From: Candidatus Kuenenia stuttgartensis
GTDB lineage: Bacteria; Planctomycetota; Planctomycetia; Pirellulales; UBA1268
Direction: 5' to 3'
Assembly: GCA_945877135.1 (NCBI GenBank)
Contig: CAMCQY010000015.1
Coordinates: 1 to 43,034, forward strand
Length of the DNA stretch: 43,034 nt
Positions 8,295 through 18,374 of the stretch are shown piece after piece. Both the position numbers and the translations under genes were made by a program. The notes under the pieces are model-generated. The model was not told the DNA's origin. It saw only the letters and a list, made by a program, of their open reading frames with translations, and did not search any database. The first letter of the stretch is position 1, and each line of letters opens with the position of its first letter.

Positions 8295-9839
8295 ATGACA
8301 GCTTCTGGTTATGTCACCGACGTCGCCTATGTTCCAGGCTTCTACCCGCAGATGTCGCCTGTCGCGATGCGGTATGTCGCCGCGCTCAACGGCGTCGCGC
8401 CGCCCAGCACCGCAGACGGCTTCCGCTTTCTCGAGCTCGGCTGTGGCCTCGGCCGCTGCTTTACCACGCTCGCCGCTGCCCACCCCCGCGGCGAGTTCGT
8501 GGGCGTGGATCTGAATCCCGACCACACCGCGGCCGCTGCCCGCGACATCGCCGCGGGCGAACTCGCAAACGCGCGGGTCATCACAGCCGATTTCGGCCAT
8601 CTGCCGACCGATCTGGGCTCGTTTGATTTTCTGGCGTTGCATGGTGTCTATAGCTGGGTGGCACCGAGCGTGCGTGAGGAGCTTCTGGCGATCGCCCGCG
8701 AACGGCTCGCTCCCGGCGGTCTGCTGCTGGTGAGCTACAACGCGATGCCGGGCTGGGCGCACCTGCAGCCAATCCGCGGCATCCTGCGGCAGTATGCCGC
8801 GTTGCGACAGGGCAACAGTGAGCAGCGGGTCAGGGACGCAGTGGCCTATCTCGTCTTCATGCGGGAGAAGCAGGCGAAATACTTCGAGGACAATCCCCGC
8901 GCCGCCGCGTACGTCGACGCCCTGCTGCAACAGGATCCCCGGTACCTTGTTCACGAATATATGAACGAGCACTGGACCAGCTTCTATTTTGCCGAGGTGG
9001 CAGGGGCATTCGGGCAGGAAGGGCTCTCCTTCGTCGGCAGCCTGCCGGTGTTCACCAATTTCTGGGACCTCTGCGTGCGGCCGGAGTTTCAGGAACTGTT
9101 TCGCACGACCACGAATCGGCTCGTCACCGAGGCCCACAAGGATTTCTGTGCCAACACGGCATTCCGCTGGGACATCTACGCGAAGTCGCCGCGGCTGATG
9201 CGGGACCTGGGCGAGCGGTTGAAGGAGGTGGACGATCTCCACTACCGCGTCGCGAGGCCAGACATTGTGCTGCCCTACCAGGCGAATCTGGGCGTCGTCA
9301 CGTCGACCGTGCAGGGACCACTCTACCAGTCGCTGCTGGGGATCCTGAGGGGCCGGAGCCTGCGACTCTCCGAGATCGTGGCGGCCGAAGAACTGCGTGG
9401 CACGCCTCCGGCCGACATCGTCCGGGCCGTCGATGCGGGCGTGGCCATGGGCATGTTTGACATCACAGCGGGAGCGATCGGGGAGGCCCCTGCGTCTCCT
9501 TCAGATGCAGTCTCGATCGCAAGCCCATTCAACCGCGCCCTGCTCGAGGCCGATTCGTTGGGCGGCCGGTCGCTGGCGTTGGCCAGCACGCTCACCGGCA
9601 CCGGTCACTCGGTCGGTGATCTCGATGCGGCGATCCTCCACGAACTCTCCGCACGCGGCCGCGACGGGCTGTCCTCACGGGTGGCGAAGCGGTTGGAAGC
9701 GAGCGGCCGCACGCTCCAGCAGAACGGCCAGCCCGTCAACGATGCGGCCAAGCGGAGCCAACTCGTCGAGGAGGCATGTCAGGCATTCATCCGCATGAGC
9801 CTGCCCGAACTGGTTCGCCTGGGCATCGTGACGGCGTAA
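8295..9839 (+). CDS. Class I SAM methyltransferase with regulatory domain
   Basis: A 514-residue protein with an N-terminal Rossmann methyltransferase domain: motif I FLELGCGLGRCF, then VGVDLNPDH and FDFLALHGVYSWV. The segment from about residue 160 to 420 resembles the 'predicted methyltransferase regulatory domain' family, and helical C-terminal modules follow. This architecture also occurs in rickettsial protein-lysine methyltransferases, so a protein substrate is possible but not shown. I set the start at ATG 8295 because a full AGGAGG (8281-8286) lies 8 bases upstream; an in-frame extension to 8235 lacks such a site. The gene is convergent with the SYLF gene, with 4 bp between stop codons. 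Confidence 0.88.
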   Translation: MTASGYVTDVAYVPGFYPQMSPVAMRYVAALNGVAPPSTADGFRFLELGCGLGRCFTTLAAAHPRGEFVGVDLNPDHTAAAARDIAAGELANARVITADFGHLPTDLGSFDFLALHGVYSWVAPSVREELLAIARERLAPGGLLLVSYNAMPGWAHLQPIRGILRQYAALRQGNSEQRVRDAVAYLVFMREKQAKYFEDNPRAAAYVDALLQQDPRYLVHEYMNEHWTSFYFAEVAGAFGQEGLSFVGSLPVFTNFWDLCVRPEFQELFRTTTNRLVTEAHKDFCANTAFRWDIYAKSPRLMRDLGERLKEVDDLHYRVARPDIVLPYQANLGVVTSTVQGPLYQSLLGILRGRSLRLSEIVAAEELRGTPPADIVRAVDAGVAMGMFDITAGAIGEAPASPSDAVSIASPFNRALLEADSLGGRSLALASTLTGTGHSVGDLDAAILHELSARGRDGLSSRVAKRLEASGRTLQQNGQPVNDAAKRSQLVEEACQAFIRMSLPELVRLGIVTA

Positions 9840-9843
9840 TGAC

Positions 9844-10812
9844 TCACCGCTGGATGGGCACCAACGGCGGATTGGCGACGTTCGGTGCCGCTGCCGGTGC
9901 GGCCGCGGGTTGTGGCTGCAATGGCTGAATCGGCAGCGGTGGCTGCAGCGGCTGAATCGGCTGCTGTTGCACAGGTAATCCCGCTGGAAATCCAGATGGC
10001 TGGGGCGTGAATGCGGGCTGCGCCGGAGGGATTGCCATCGGGAATCCCGACGCAGTCACGGCGGGCGCGGCCGCGGCGACCATCTGACGCGAACGGATAT
10101 TGAGATCGTTGATGAGTTGTTGGACTTCCTGATGGACGGCAATGCCACGGTTCTGGAAGACATCGGCTGGTGTGACACCGAAACGCCCGTAGAGCACCGA
10201 GTTGGCGTTGTTGTCCACGGAGAGATCGGCACCGCCGAGCGACACGCCCATGAACAACCCGCGGCTGCGGGCATACGAATAGATTTCGGCGCCGAGTTTG
10301 GCGTCGGTTCCCGCATTGGCCTGCACGCCCACCGGGCCAGCCGCCACAGACGCATCGGCACCGAGCGTGACCTTCTGTCCCTGCAGCACGCCGTTGAGAC
10401 TTCGCGGCGTGGCAAACACAAGCAGGATGTCGGCCGACTGCACACCCACCTGGAATCCGACACTGCCGCCCCCCATCGTCACCATCACCGGCGGGCTCCA
10501 CGTGCGATCGGGGTTGCGGACGTGGAGCACACCCCTCCCATAGTTGACACCGAGGATGAAGCCCCCCTTGATCATATTGGGGAAGATCGCCACGCCTTCA
10601 GCCTTCTGCAGCATCGTCGCCGGGAGCGACTCGCCTGGATTGACGAAGAACTGATCGAGCGACTGGCGGGCGCTCACGACCGTCTGCACTTCTTGCTCGC
10701 CAGCGATCGGCTGGGCCGCGGCCGGCCGCACACCTGCGAATACAACCACACCCCAGACCACGAAACCCCAGACAATGAAACCGAGGGCAAACCGGGCAGA
10801 CATCGATCGCAT
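9844..10812 (-). CDS. Secreted SYLF (Ysc84-like) lipid-binding protein
   Basis: A 322-residue protein. Residues 1-35 form a signal peptide with a long hydrophobic core ending AAAQ. Residues about 40-235 are a SYLF/Ysc84 domain: ATMLQKAEGVAIFPNMIKGG, a glycine-rich stretch around GGGSVGFQVGVQSADILLVF, and a repeat rich in small residues ending SRGLFMGVSLGGADLSVD. SYLF domains bind phosphoinositide-type lipids in eukaryotes; the bacterial role is unclear. The last 70 residues are a Pro/Gln/Ala-rich low-complexity tail with repeated QPLQP. AAGGG lies about 7 bases before the first ATG; a second ATG three codons on is possible. Secretion points to an envelope role. Confidence 0.88.
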   Translation of the reverse strand: MRSMSARFALGFIVWGFVVWGVVVFAGVRPAAAQPIAGEQEVQTVVSARQSLDQFFVNPGESLPATMLQKAEGVAIFPNMIKGGFILGVNYGRGVLHVRNPDRTWSPPVMVTMGGGSVGFQVGVQSADILLVFATPRSLNGVLQGQKVTLGADASVAAGPVGVQANAGTDAKLGAEIYSYARSRGLFMGVSLGGADLSVDNNANSVLYGRFGVTPADVFQNRGIAVHQEVQQLINDLNIRSRQMVAAAAPAVTASGFPMAIPPAQPAFTPQPSGFPAGLPVQQQPIQPLQPPLPIQPLQPQPAAAPAAAPNVANPPLVPIQR

Positions 10813-10910
10813 GACGCATCCCTTCGCGGCGAGAAAACAACACGAGCGGTAGCCTATCCCGCCAGCGCCCTTCCGGTCGACGTCAGTTCCGGGCCCCGCA
10901 TTCGGGCGAT

Positions 10911-10970
10911 CCCGTCGCTGGCGCTCAGGGCTTTTTTGGGGGCATAAAAGCCCCCGGCGCGAGCCGGGGG
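10911..10970. repeat. Dispersed repeat copy 1: CCCGTCGCT box plus GC-rich hairpin
   Basis: The box CCCGTCGCTGGCGCTCAGGG (10911-10930) is followed by a T-rich spacer and a perfect 8-bp stem, CCCCCGGC (10951-10958) and GCCGGGGG (10963-10970), closed by GCGA. The same box and stem recur at 27602-27667, with loop GGAA there. Overlapping it, GGGGGC (10938-10943) can instead pair with GCCCCC (10950-10955), so two structures compete. It lies between the aroG stop and the SYLF start on the minus strand. Confidence 0.8.
10944..10970 (-). terminator. Likely intrinsic terminator of aroG (formed by the repeat)
   Basis: Read on the minus strand, an 8-bp GC stem with loop TCGC is followed immediately by CTTTTAT, the form of an intrinsic terminator. 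It starts 52 bases past the aroG stop codon, in the right orientation, and would separate aroG from the SYLF gene. Confidence 0.65.
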
Positions 10971-11021
10971 ATGTGGCTTGAGTTCCGCGAAAACGCGATG
11001 GACTGCCTCACCGGCTTGGCC

Positions 11022-12101
11022 TCACGCCAGCCGGGTGTGGGCCTCGAGGATCAACTCCTCCGTCTCCTCCCAGCCGATGCAGCCGTCGGTGACCGACACG
11101 CCATACTGCAACTGGGAGCGGTCGCTTTTCACAGGCTGGCTGCCGGGATGGAGGTTGCTCTCGAGCATCAATCCCACGATCGACCGGTCGCCTGCCACGC
11201 GTTGCGAGAGCACGTCGCGCCAGACGATCGACTGCCGGCGATGATCCTTGCCGGAGTTGGCATGGCTGCAGTCGACGATCACACAGGCGGGCAGGCCGGC
11301 CGCCTCCAGCTTCGCGCGGGCCTCGTGGAGAATCTCGGGGGAATAGTTCGAGCCGCTGCGGCCGCCGCGGAGCATCAGCACACCCCAGGGGTTGCCGGTG
11401 GTCGTGACGACACAGGTGCCACCGTCGTTGTCGATGCCGAGGAAGCTGTGGGAGGCGCGTGCCGACTGCATCGCATCGACGGCGGCCTGGAGCGAGCCAT
11501 CGGTGGAATTCTTGAATCCCACCGGCATCGACAGCCCACTGGCCATCTGCCGGTGCGTGGGCGATTCGGTCGTGCGGGCACCGATGGCGCCGAGCACGAT
11601 CGTGTCGGCGATGTATTGCGGCGTGATCGGCTCGAGGAACTCAGTCGCCGTGGGCAGTCCCATCCGGGCGATCTCGATGAGCAGCCCGCGGGCCAGCCGC
11701 AGGCCGGTGGCCACGTCGAAGGTATCGTCGAGGTGTGGGTCGTTGATCAGCCCCTTCCAGCCGACCGTTGTCCGCGGCTTCTCGAAATAGACCCGCATCA
11801 CGACGAGCAGCCGGTCGTTCACCCGCTCTGCGAGCTTCAGCAGCCGAGTTGCATAGTCACGGGCGGCGTCGAGGTCGTGAATCGAGCAGGGGCCGACGAC
11901 GGCGATCAGTCGAGAATCTTCGCCGGCGAGCACCCGTTCGACCGCCTGCCTGCCCTCTACGACCGTTCGGGTGGCGGCCTCATCGAGCGGCAGCAGCGCC
12001 GCCAGCCGGGCCGGGGGCACCAGCGGCTCGAGGCTCCTGATACGGAGGTTTGACGTGGAAGGCACGGCGGCAATCGGACGAGCGATGGCGGGAGAATTCA
12101 T
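11022..12101 (-). CDS. aroG: 3-deoxy-7-phosphoheptulonate (DAHP) synthase, class I
   Basis: First enzyme of the shikimate pathway: condenses phosphoenolpyruvate and erythrose 4-phosphate. The 359 residues match the AroF/AroG/AroH (type I-alpha) family throughout: VVGPCSIHD, RVYFEKPRTTVGWKGLINDP, TEFLEPITPQYIAD, GARTTESPTHRQMASGL, VGFKNSTDG, VDCSHANSGK and LMLESNLHPG. The metal-ligand Cys in GPCSIHD and the SHANSGK region are intact. An N-terminal stretch of about 25 residues is poorly conserved. Which aromatic amino acid inhibits it cannot be judged safely, so the G symbol is nominal. It appears monocistronic, divergent from the GIY-YIG gene across 133 bp and followed by a hairpin terminator. 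Confidence 0.93.
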   Translation of the reverse strand: MNSPAIARPIAAVPSTSNLRIRSLEPLVPPARLAALLPLDEAATRTVVEGRQAVERVLAGEDSRLIAVVGPCSIHDLDAARDYATRLLKLAERVNDRLLVVMRVYFEKPRTTVGWKGLINDPHLDDTFDVATGLRLARGLLIEIARMGLPTATEFLEPITPQYIADTIVLGAIGARTTESPTHRQMASGLSMPVGFKNSTDGSLQAAVDAMQSARASHSFLGIDNDGGTCVVTTTGNPWGVLMLRGGRSGSNYSPEILHEARAKLEAAGLPACVIVDCSHANSGKDHRRQSIVWRDVLSQRVAGDRSIVGLMLESNLHPGSQPVKSDRSQLQYGVSVTDGCIGWEETEELILEAHTRLA

Positions 12102-12234
12102 TGGTCTACTCTACACCACGTCCTCCAGCACGTCCCGGCCACGGAATTCAGGCAAGACTTGCTGGCTGCCGGAAGGACGGCAGCCAGGGTCCTCAACCGG
12201 CCCCTGATTTGTTCGTTCCCGCGGGCAAGCCAGC

Positions 12235-12588
12235 ATGCGTCACCGCCGCCGCCTTCTGGGCGGATCTCCGAAGCTGCACCATCGGGTCTACTGTATCGAA
12301 CTGCATCCGGCGGTGAGGCGGCAGGCCCGCTTCCGCCGGCAGAACCCGCACGCTCGGTACGACGCCACCTGCCTCTACGTCGGCTCGACCGGGCTCGATC
12401 CCGAGGCCCGTTTCGAAAACCACCTTCGCGGCCACAAGGGCTGCCCGCTGGTGCGGACCTACGGCGTTCGCCTACGGCCCGACCTGTTCGCGGATTTTCC
12501 GGCTATGACGTGGGAAGACGCGGTCGCCACGGAAGCGGCTTATGCGCAGGAACTCCGCGAACTCCGCTACGCCGTCTACCAGCACTGA
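12235..12588 (+). CDS. Small GIY-YIG family protein
   Basis: A 117-residue protein with the GIY-YIG nuclease pattern: VYCIEL (about 18-23) for the first strand, CLYVGST (46-52) for the YIG strand, then Arg59 in PEARFENHLRG and a Glu100 in AVATEAAYAQEL, the expected catalytic Arg and metal-binding Glu. The gap between the two strands is about 25 residues, longer than the usual 10-12, with a basic stretch RRQARFRRQ. No DNA-binding domain is attached, so it would be a stand-alone nuclease-like module of unknown target. ATG 12235 is the first start after an in-frame stop at 12205. A GC-rich stem (GTCGCG 12685-12690, CGCGAC 12695-12700) lies in the 166-bp gap before pyrG. Confidence 0.7.
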   Translation: MRHRRRLLGGSPKLHHRVYCIELHPAVRRQARFRRQNPHARYDATCLYVGSTGLDPEARFENHLRGHKGCPLVRTYGVRLRPDLFADFPAMTWEDAVATEAAYAQELRELRYAVYQH

Positions 12589-12724
12589 CCGGCAGCCGAC
12601 AGGCCCCTGCGACTCCAGCGACCGCGGCTTTCCCCACGTGCACGCCGGGCATTTGACCGACTGCGGCGAGGCTGGTTCAATCCGGTCGCGGGCTCGCGAC
12701 AGCGCGGCCGCCAGGAGGCCTTGA

Positions 12725-14380
<1,656 letters not shown>

Positions 14381-14391
14381 GGAGCACCATC

Positions 14392-14724
14392 ATGAATGCA
14401 GCCGATCAGAATGAGCAGCCCGACGAGATCGTCTCCGCCCGCGAGTCCGCAGGTGGGGATCCGGCCGCGGGCCAGCCGCCGCCGGCGACATTCGAATTTC
14501 TTGCGCATACCCTCTTCACGCAGGCGTTGATGGCGTTGGGCAGGATTCCCAACCCGATCACCCAGAAGGCACATCGCAACCTGCCGACGGCGCGGCACTT
14601 CATCGACACGCTCGCGATGCTCGAGCAGAAGACAGCCGGCAACCTCACGGAAGACGAGCGACGTGTGCTGGAGGAGATCCAGCACCAGTTGAGGATGATG
14701 TACATGAGTGAGCAGCCATCATGA
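14392..14724 (+). CDS. DUF1844 domain protein
   Basis: A 110-residue soluble protein. After an acidic, Pro/Gly-rich N terminus of about 35 residues comes a DUF1844-type helical segment: FEFLAHTLFTQALMALGRIP, then KAHRNLPTARHFIDTLAMLE and KTAGNLTEDERRVLEEIQHQ. The function of this family is unknown. It has a strong ribosome-binding site, GAGGAG at 14379-14384, 7 bases before ATG 14392. The stop overlaps the folD start in ATGA at 14721-14724. Its position between pyrG and folD suggests co-expression with nucleotide and one-carbon metabolism, not a demonstrated role. Confidence 0.85.
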   Translation: MNAADQNEQPDEIVSARESAGGDPAAGQPPPATFEFLAHTLFTQALMALGRIPNPITQKAHRNLPTARHFIDTLAMLEQKTAGNLTEDERRVLEEIQHQLRMMYMSEQPS

Positions 14725-15611
14725 CGGCCACACTGCTCGACGGCCGGGCGCTCGCGGCACGAATCGAAGCCTCGTTGCAGGGCGAGGTTGACACATTCGC
14801 AACGGTGTTCCATCGCCGGCCACGGCTGGTCGTGGTGCTCGTCGGTGATCTGGCGGCCAGCGGCTCCTACGTGAAGAGTAAGGCGGCGGCGGCCGGCCGC
14901 GTGGGCATCGATTCGGATGTGGTGCGTGTGCCGGCCTCCGCAACCACCGAAGAGTTGGTGACGCTCGTGGCCGCGATCGCCCGCGACGAACAGGGTCCCG
15001 CCGACGGCATCCTCGTGCAGCTGCCACTTCCGGAGCATGTCGACACGGTCGCGGTGCTCGACGCCGTGCCGCCCGACCGCGACGTTGACGGCTTTCATCC
15101 CGAGAATGCGGGGCTGCTGTCGCAGGGTCGGCCCCGTTTCGTGCCGTGCACCGCCGCGGGCGTACAGCGGATGCTGATCGACGCCGGCATCGAAACCGCC
15201 GGACGCCATGCCGTGATCGTCGGCCGCAGCGACATCGTCGGCAAGCCGCTGGCGCTGCTCTTGGCTTCACGGGGACCGGGCGGTGACGCCACGGTCACGA
15301 TCTGCCACAGCCGCTCCTCTGATCTGGCTACCATCACACGGCAGGCAGACATTCTGGTGGCCGCCGTTGGCAGGCCCCGACTCGTCACCGCAGACATGGT
15401 GAAGCCGGGGGCCGCGGTGATCGATGTGGGCATCAACCGGATCGCCGGGCCGGACGGCAGCGGAAAACTCGTCGGTGACGTCGATTTTGACGCCGTCCGC
15501 GAGGTGGCCGGCTCGATCTCGCCGGTCCCTGGAGGGGTGGGACCGCTGACGGTGGCCATGCTCCTCGCCAACACCCTGCTCGCCGCCGAACTGCGGGCCG
15601 GCCGCGGCTGA
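14721..15611 (+). CDS. folD: Bifunctional methylene-THF dehydrogenase/cyclohydrolase
   Basis: Interconverts 5,10-methylene-, methenyl- and 10-formyl-tetrahydrofolate with NADP(H), supplying formyl groups for purine and fMet-tRNA synthesis. The 296 residues contain SGSYVKSKAAAA with the catalytic Lys, DGILVQLPLPEHVD, DVDGFHPENAG, PCTAAGVQRML, the nucleotide-binding VIVGRSDIVGKPLALLL and PVPGGVGPLTVAML. Length is normal. The ATG overlaps the DUF1844 stop by four bases, so translation is coupled. The operon ends 21 bases after its stop codon at an intrinsic terminator. Confidence 0.96.
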   Translation: MTATLLDGRALAARIEASLQGEVDTFATVFHRRPRLVVVLVGDLAASGSYVKSKAAAAGRVGIDSDVVRVPASATTEELVTLVAAIARDEQGPADGILVQLPLPEHVDTVAVLDAVPPDRDVDGFHPENAGLLSQGRPRFVPCTAAGVQRMLIDAGIETAGRHAVIVGRSDIVGKPLALLLASRGPGGDATVTICHSRSSDLATITRQADILVAAVGRPRLVTADMVKPGAAVIDVGINRIAGPDGSGKLVGDVDFDAVREVAGSISPVPGGVGPLTVAMLLANTLLAAELRAGRG

Positions 15612-15631
15612 ACCGGTGCCTTATGCGCTGG

Positions 15632-15655
15632 GGGCCCTCTCTGAGGGCCCATTTT
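15632..15655 (+). terminator. Intrinsic terminator of pyrG-DUF1844-folD operon
   Basis: A perfect 8-bp stem, GGGCCCTC (15632-15639) and GAGGGCCC (15643-15650), with a three-base loop TCT, is followed by ATTTT. It lies 21 bases past the folD stop, in the operon's direction. The remaining 200 bp to the ABC exporter hold no recognisable gene or clear promoter. Confidence 0.8.
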
Positions 15656-15863
15656 GCCCCGACAACTTCACCTTGTTCGACCGGCTCGCGATCTCTACCT
15701 TCCCTGACCGCACTGGATCGCGCACCGGGGCAAAGCCCCCAGATTGCCCGCTCCTGTGCATCCTCCCCGCGCTGTCCTCGTACGGCACGTGGTGGGGTCG
15801 CAGATGCGGTCGTTCCGATGCTTGAGGAACCTTTCCTCCCAGGCATGCCGAAAGCTCCGGTCA

Positions 15864-17813
15864 ATGAATCACTTTCTTCGAGCGCTTCGCGACGCGGTCA
15901 AAAGCTGGCCGTTCCTGCTCGCCGCCTTCTTCTGCTCAGCCTGCGTCGCAGGGCTGTGGGGCGCGAATATCGCCGCCCTCTTTCCAGTCATCGAGGTGAC
16001 ACTCAACGGCGAGTCACTCCAATCGTGGAACGGGCGGCGGTTGGTCGATGCACAGAATCGCATCGACGCCGGCGACCAAGAAGCGACTGAGCTGAAGGCG
16101 TCGCTGGCCGCGAACACCATCACCGATGCCGCGGCCACGAAGGCGCGGAGCCGCATCGACACACTGTCCCTGAACCGTCGCGGTGACGAGGCGGTCGTCT
16201 ATTCGGCCAAAAATCTGGCCCCTTGGCTCGACCGATTCCTGCCGAGGGATCCGTTCCAGACGGTGCTGATGGTGGTGACGTTGATCGTTTTCAGCACGTT
16301 TCTAAAGCATGTCTTCATGCTGGCCGGCACGATGATGGTGGGATGGGTGGCGATGAACATCAGCCGCGATCTCCGCTTGCGGGTGTTCGACAAGGCGATT
16401 GAACTCGACAGGGCCCAGTTCATGCGGCACGGCTCGGCCGGCTTCATGGCACAACTGACCCACACCACCGACATGCTGGCTGGAGGCATTACAGCCGTCT
16501 ACGGCGGTGCCGTCACGGAACCGCTCAAGATCATCGCTTGCCTCGCCGGAGCCTTCTGCATCTCCTGGCAACTCACGCTTGCCTGCCTGACGCTGGCGCC
16601 GGTTGTCGGCTTTCTGATGGTCTGGCTGAACCGCCGCATCCGCAGCGTGTCGAAGCACATCCTCTCGAGGTCCAAGGGATTTCACCACGTGCTGCTCGAG
16701 ACGCTCAACAATGTGCTCACCGTGCAAGCCTACACGATGGAAGACTTCGAGCGGCAACGTTTTCGCAATTGCACGGGCGACATGCTCCGCACCGGTATGT
16801 GGCACACTTTCTATTTTGCCCTGGCGAATCCGATCACGGAGATTCTCGGCATTGGCATGGTGGCCACGTCGATCGCCGTCGGTGCCTGGCTCGTGATCAA
16901 CCAGCAGACCCAGATCTTTGGCATCACCATGACCGACCGGCCGATGACCGTGCCGGGAATCATGGTCTTCTTCGGGATGCTCATCGGCGCCAGCGACCCT
17001 GTTCGGAAACTCTCCGGCGTGCTCACCGGCCTCAACATGGGCGTCGTCGGCGCGCAGGCGCTCTATCCGCTCCTTGACACTCCCTCCAAGCTTCGCGAAG
17101 CCGCAGCGCCGAAGACCCTCCCTTCGCCCCACCGCGAGATCAGCCTGCGGAACGTTTCGTTCAGCTACGACGGCATCGATACGGTCGTCAAGAACGTGAA
17201 TCTGTCGATCCGGTTTGGCGAGCGGGTGGCGATCGTCGGCCCGAACGGCGGCGGCAAGAGCACGCTCATCAACCTCATCTGCCGGTTCTACGACCCCACG
17301 GGAGGCGATGTGCTGCTCGACGGCGTGCCGCTCACCGAACTGGCGCTCCACGATGTCCGACGTCGCATCTCGCTGGTCACGCAGCAGACCGAACTGTTCA
17401 ACGAATCGATCCTCTACAACATCCGCTACGGCCGCTGGGATGCGACCGAAGAGGAGATCATCTCAGCCGCGAAGCAGGCGCATGCCCACGAATTCATCGC
17501 CGATTTTCCCGATGGCTACCACACGATGGTCGGCCCCAACGGCTTTCGGCTCTCGGGAGGCCAGCGGCAGCGGATCGCGTTGGCCCGGGCGATTCTACGG
17601 AACGCCGAGATTCTGGTCCTCGATGAGGCAACGAGCCAGGTGGACGTGGAGAGCGAACGGTTGATCCACGAATCGCTGGCTCGCTACGTGGAAAACCGCA
17701 CCGTGATCATGATCACCCACCGGGCCAGCACGCTGGCTCTGGCAGATGCGATCGTGCACGTCGAGCATGGCACCGCCACGAAGAAGCCGGCTTCGCAGCA
17801 TCGGGCAGCTTGA
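15864..17813 (+). CDS. MsbA-like ABC exporter (fused permease and ATPase)
   Basis: A 649-residue half-transporter of the lipid or drug exporter type. The membrane domain covers residues 1 to about 410 with roughly six helices. The ATPase domain carries Walker A GPNGGGKST, signature LSGGQRQRIALARAI, Walker B ILVLDEATSQ and the switch His in MITHRAST. Between helix 1 (ending near residue 45) and helix 2 (near residue 130) is an extracytoplasmic insertion of about 80 residues, rich in charged helix and starting VTLNGESLQSWNG. Standard MsbA has only a short loop there. ATG 15864 is preferred to an in-frame extension at 15744 because MNHFLRALRDAV directly precedes helix 1, but no clear ribosome-binding site is visible. 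The substrate is unknown. Confidence 0.88.
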   Translation: MNHFLRALRDAVKSWPFLLAAFFCSACVAGLWGANIAALFPVIEVTLNGESLQSWNGRRLVDAQNRIDAGDQEATELKASLAANTITDAAATKARSRIDTLSLNRRGDEAVVYSAKNLAPWLDRFLPRDPFQTVLMVVTLIVFSTFLKHVFMLAGTMMVGWVAMNISRDLRLRVFDKAIELDRAQFMRHGSAGFMAQLTHTTDMLAGGITAVYGGAVTEPLKIIACLAGAFCISWQLTLACLTLAPVVGFLMVWLNRRIRSVSKHILSRSKGFHHVLLETLNNVLTVQAYTMEDFERQRFRNCTGDMLRTGMWHTFYFALANPITEILGIGMVATSIAVGAWLVINQQTQIFGITMTDRPMTVPGIMVFFGMLIGASDPVRKLSGVLTGLNMGVVGAQALYPLLDTPSKLREAAAPKTLPSPHREISLRNVSFSYDGIDTVVKNVNLSIRFGERVAIVGPNGGGKSTLINLICRFYDPTGGDVLLDGVPLTELALHDVRRRISLVTQQTELFNESILYNIRYGRWDATEEEIISAAKQAHAHEFIADFPDGYHTMVGPNGFRLSGGQRQRIALARAILRNAEILVLDEATSQVDVESERLIHESLARYVENRTVIMITHRASTLALADAIVHVEHGTATKKPASQHRAA

Positions 17814-17825
17814 TAGACTCCGGGC

Positions 17826-18197
17826 ATGGTTTCTTCCATCTCATGCATCTGCGGCTATCGCGGACCGAGCGTGTCGGAGGCGGGCAGCGACGTCTGCCCG
17901 ATCTGCCGAACGCCAGCCGCGGCTCGCGACGAGTCGTTGCACATCCCCTGCCCCCGCGGGCACGTGCTGAAGGTGACCCAGGCGATGCTTGGCCAGCGGG
18001 TGGTCTGCCCGAAGTGCAATGACTTCTTTGTGCTGGCGGCCGATGCCAGCGTCGAACGCAGGCGGGAGATGGACCGCCTGATGCACGAAGATGACACGCG
18101 TCGGGCACGGCAGTGGCTGGCCCGCGCCCTCTGGGCGGCCGTGCTCGTGGTGGTGTCGTTGGTGTCGCTGATCATCGTCAGCGCCCTGCCGAAGTAA
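17826..18197 (+). CDS. Zinc-ribbon membrane-anchored small protein
   Basis: A 123-residue protein. Cys pairs at the N terminus (SCICGY and CPICRT) and a second set (CPRGH and CPKCND) suggest one or two zinc ribbons across residues 5-65. A charged helical linker follows (ERRREMDRLMHEDDTRRARQ), then a single C-terminal transmembrane helix of about 22 residues, ALWAAVLVVVSLVSLIIVSA. A cytoplasmic zinc domain tethered by a tail anchor is likely. Such proteins are frequent in planctomycetes and the function is unknown. It starts 12 bases after the ABC exporter stop, so it is probably co-transcribed with it. It converges on the rhamnulokinase gene; the 177-bp gap between them shows no clear terminator. 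Confidence 0.75.
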   Translation: MVSSISCICGYRGPSVSEAGSDVCPICRTPAAARDESLHIPCPRGHVLKVTQAMLGQRVVCPKCNDFFVLAADASVERRREMDRLMHEDDTRRARQWLARALWAAVLVVVSLVSLIIVSALPK

Positions 18198-18374
18198 ACG
18201 TTTCACACAGGAGCCGAAGGCGTGCTGATACGGGGATGCCCATGCCCCATCGCCGGACGTTCGCTTTCGTATCCTGCCTTCGCTCTCTCGATGCTGACTG
18301 CGCTCCGGCATCTAGCCTGCGCTGGTCAGCAACGCCGGCTCTCGGGACCTGGCCATCCCCTCCCCGTCGCAGCG

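Noticed and set aside
12674-12683. GGTTCAATCC, like a tRNA T-loop, before pyrG
   Set aside because: The flanking bases do not form a T stem and no acceptor, D or anticodon arm is present.
18226-18250. GGGGATGCCCATGCCCC as a terminator between convergent genes
   Set aside because: The arms do not pair into a continuous stem and no T run follows.
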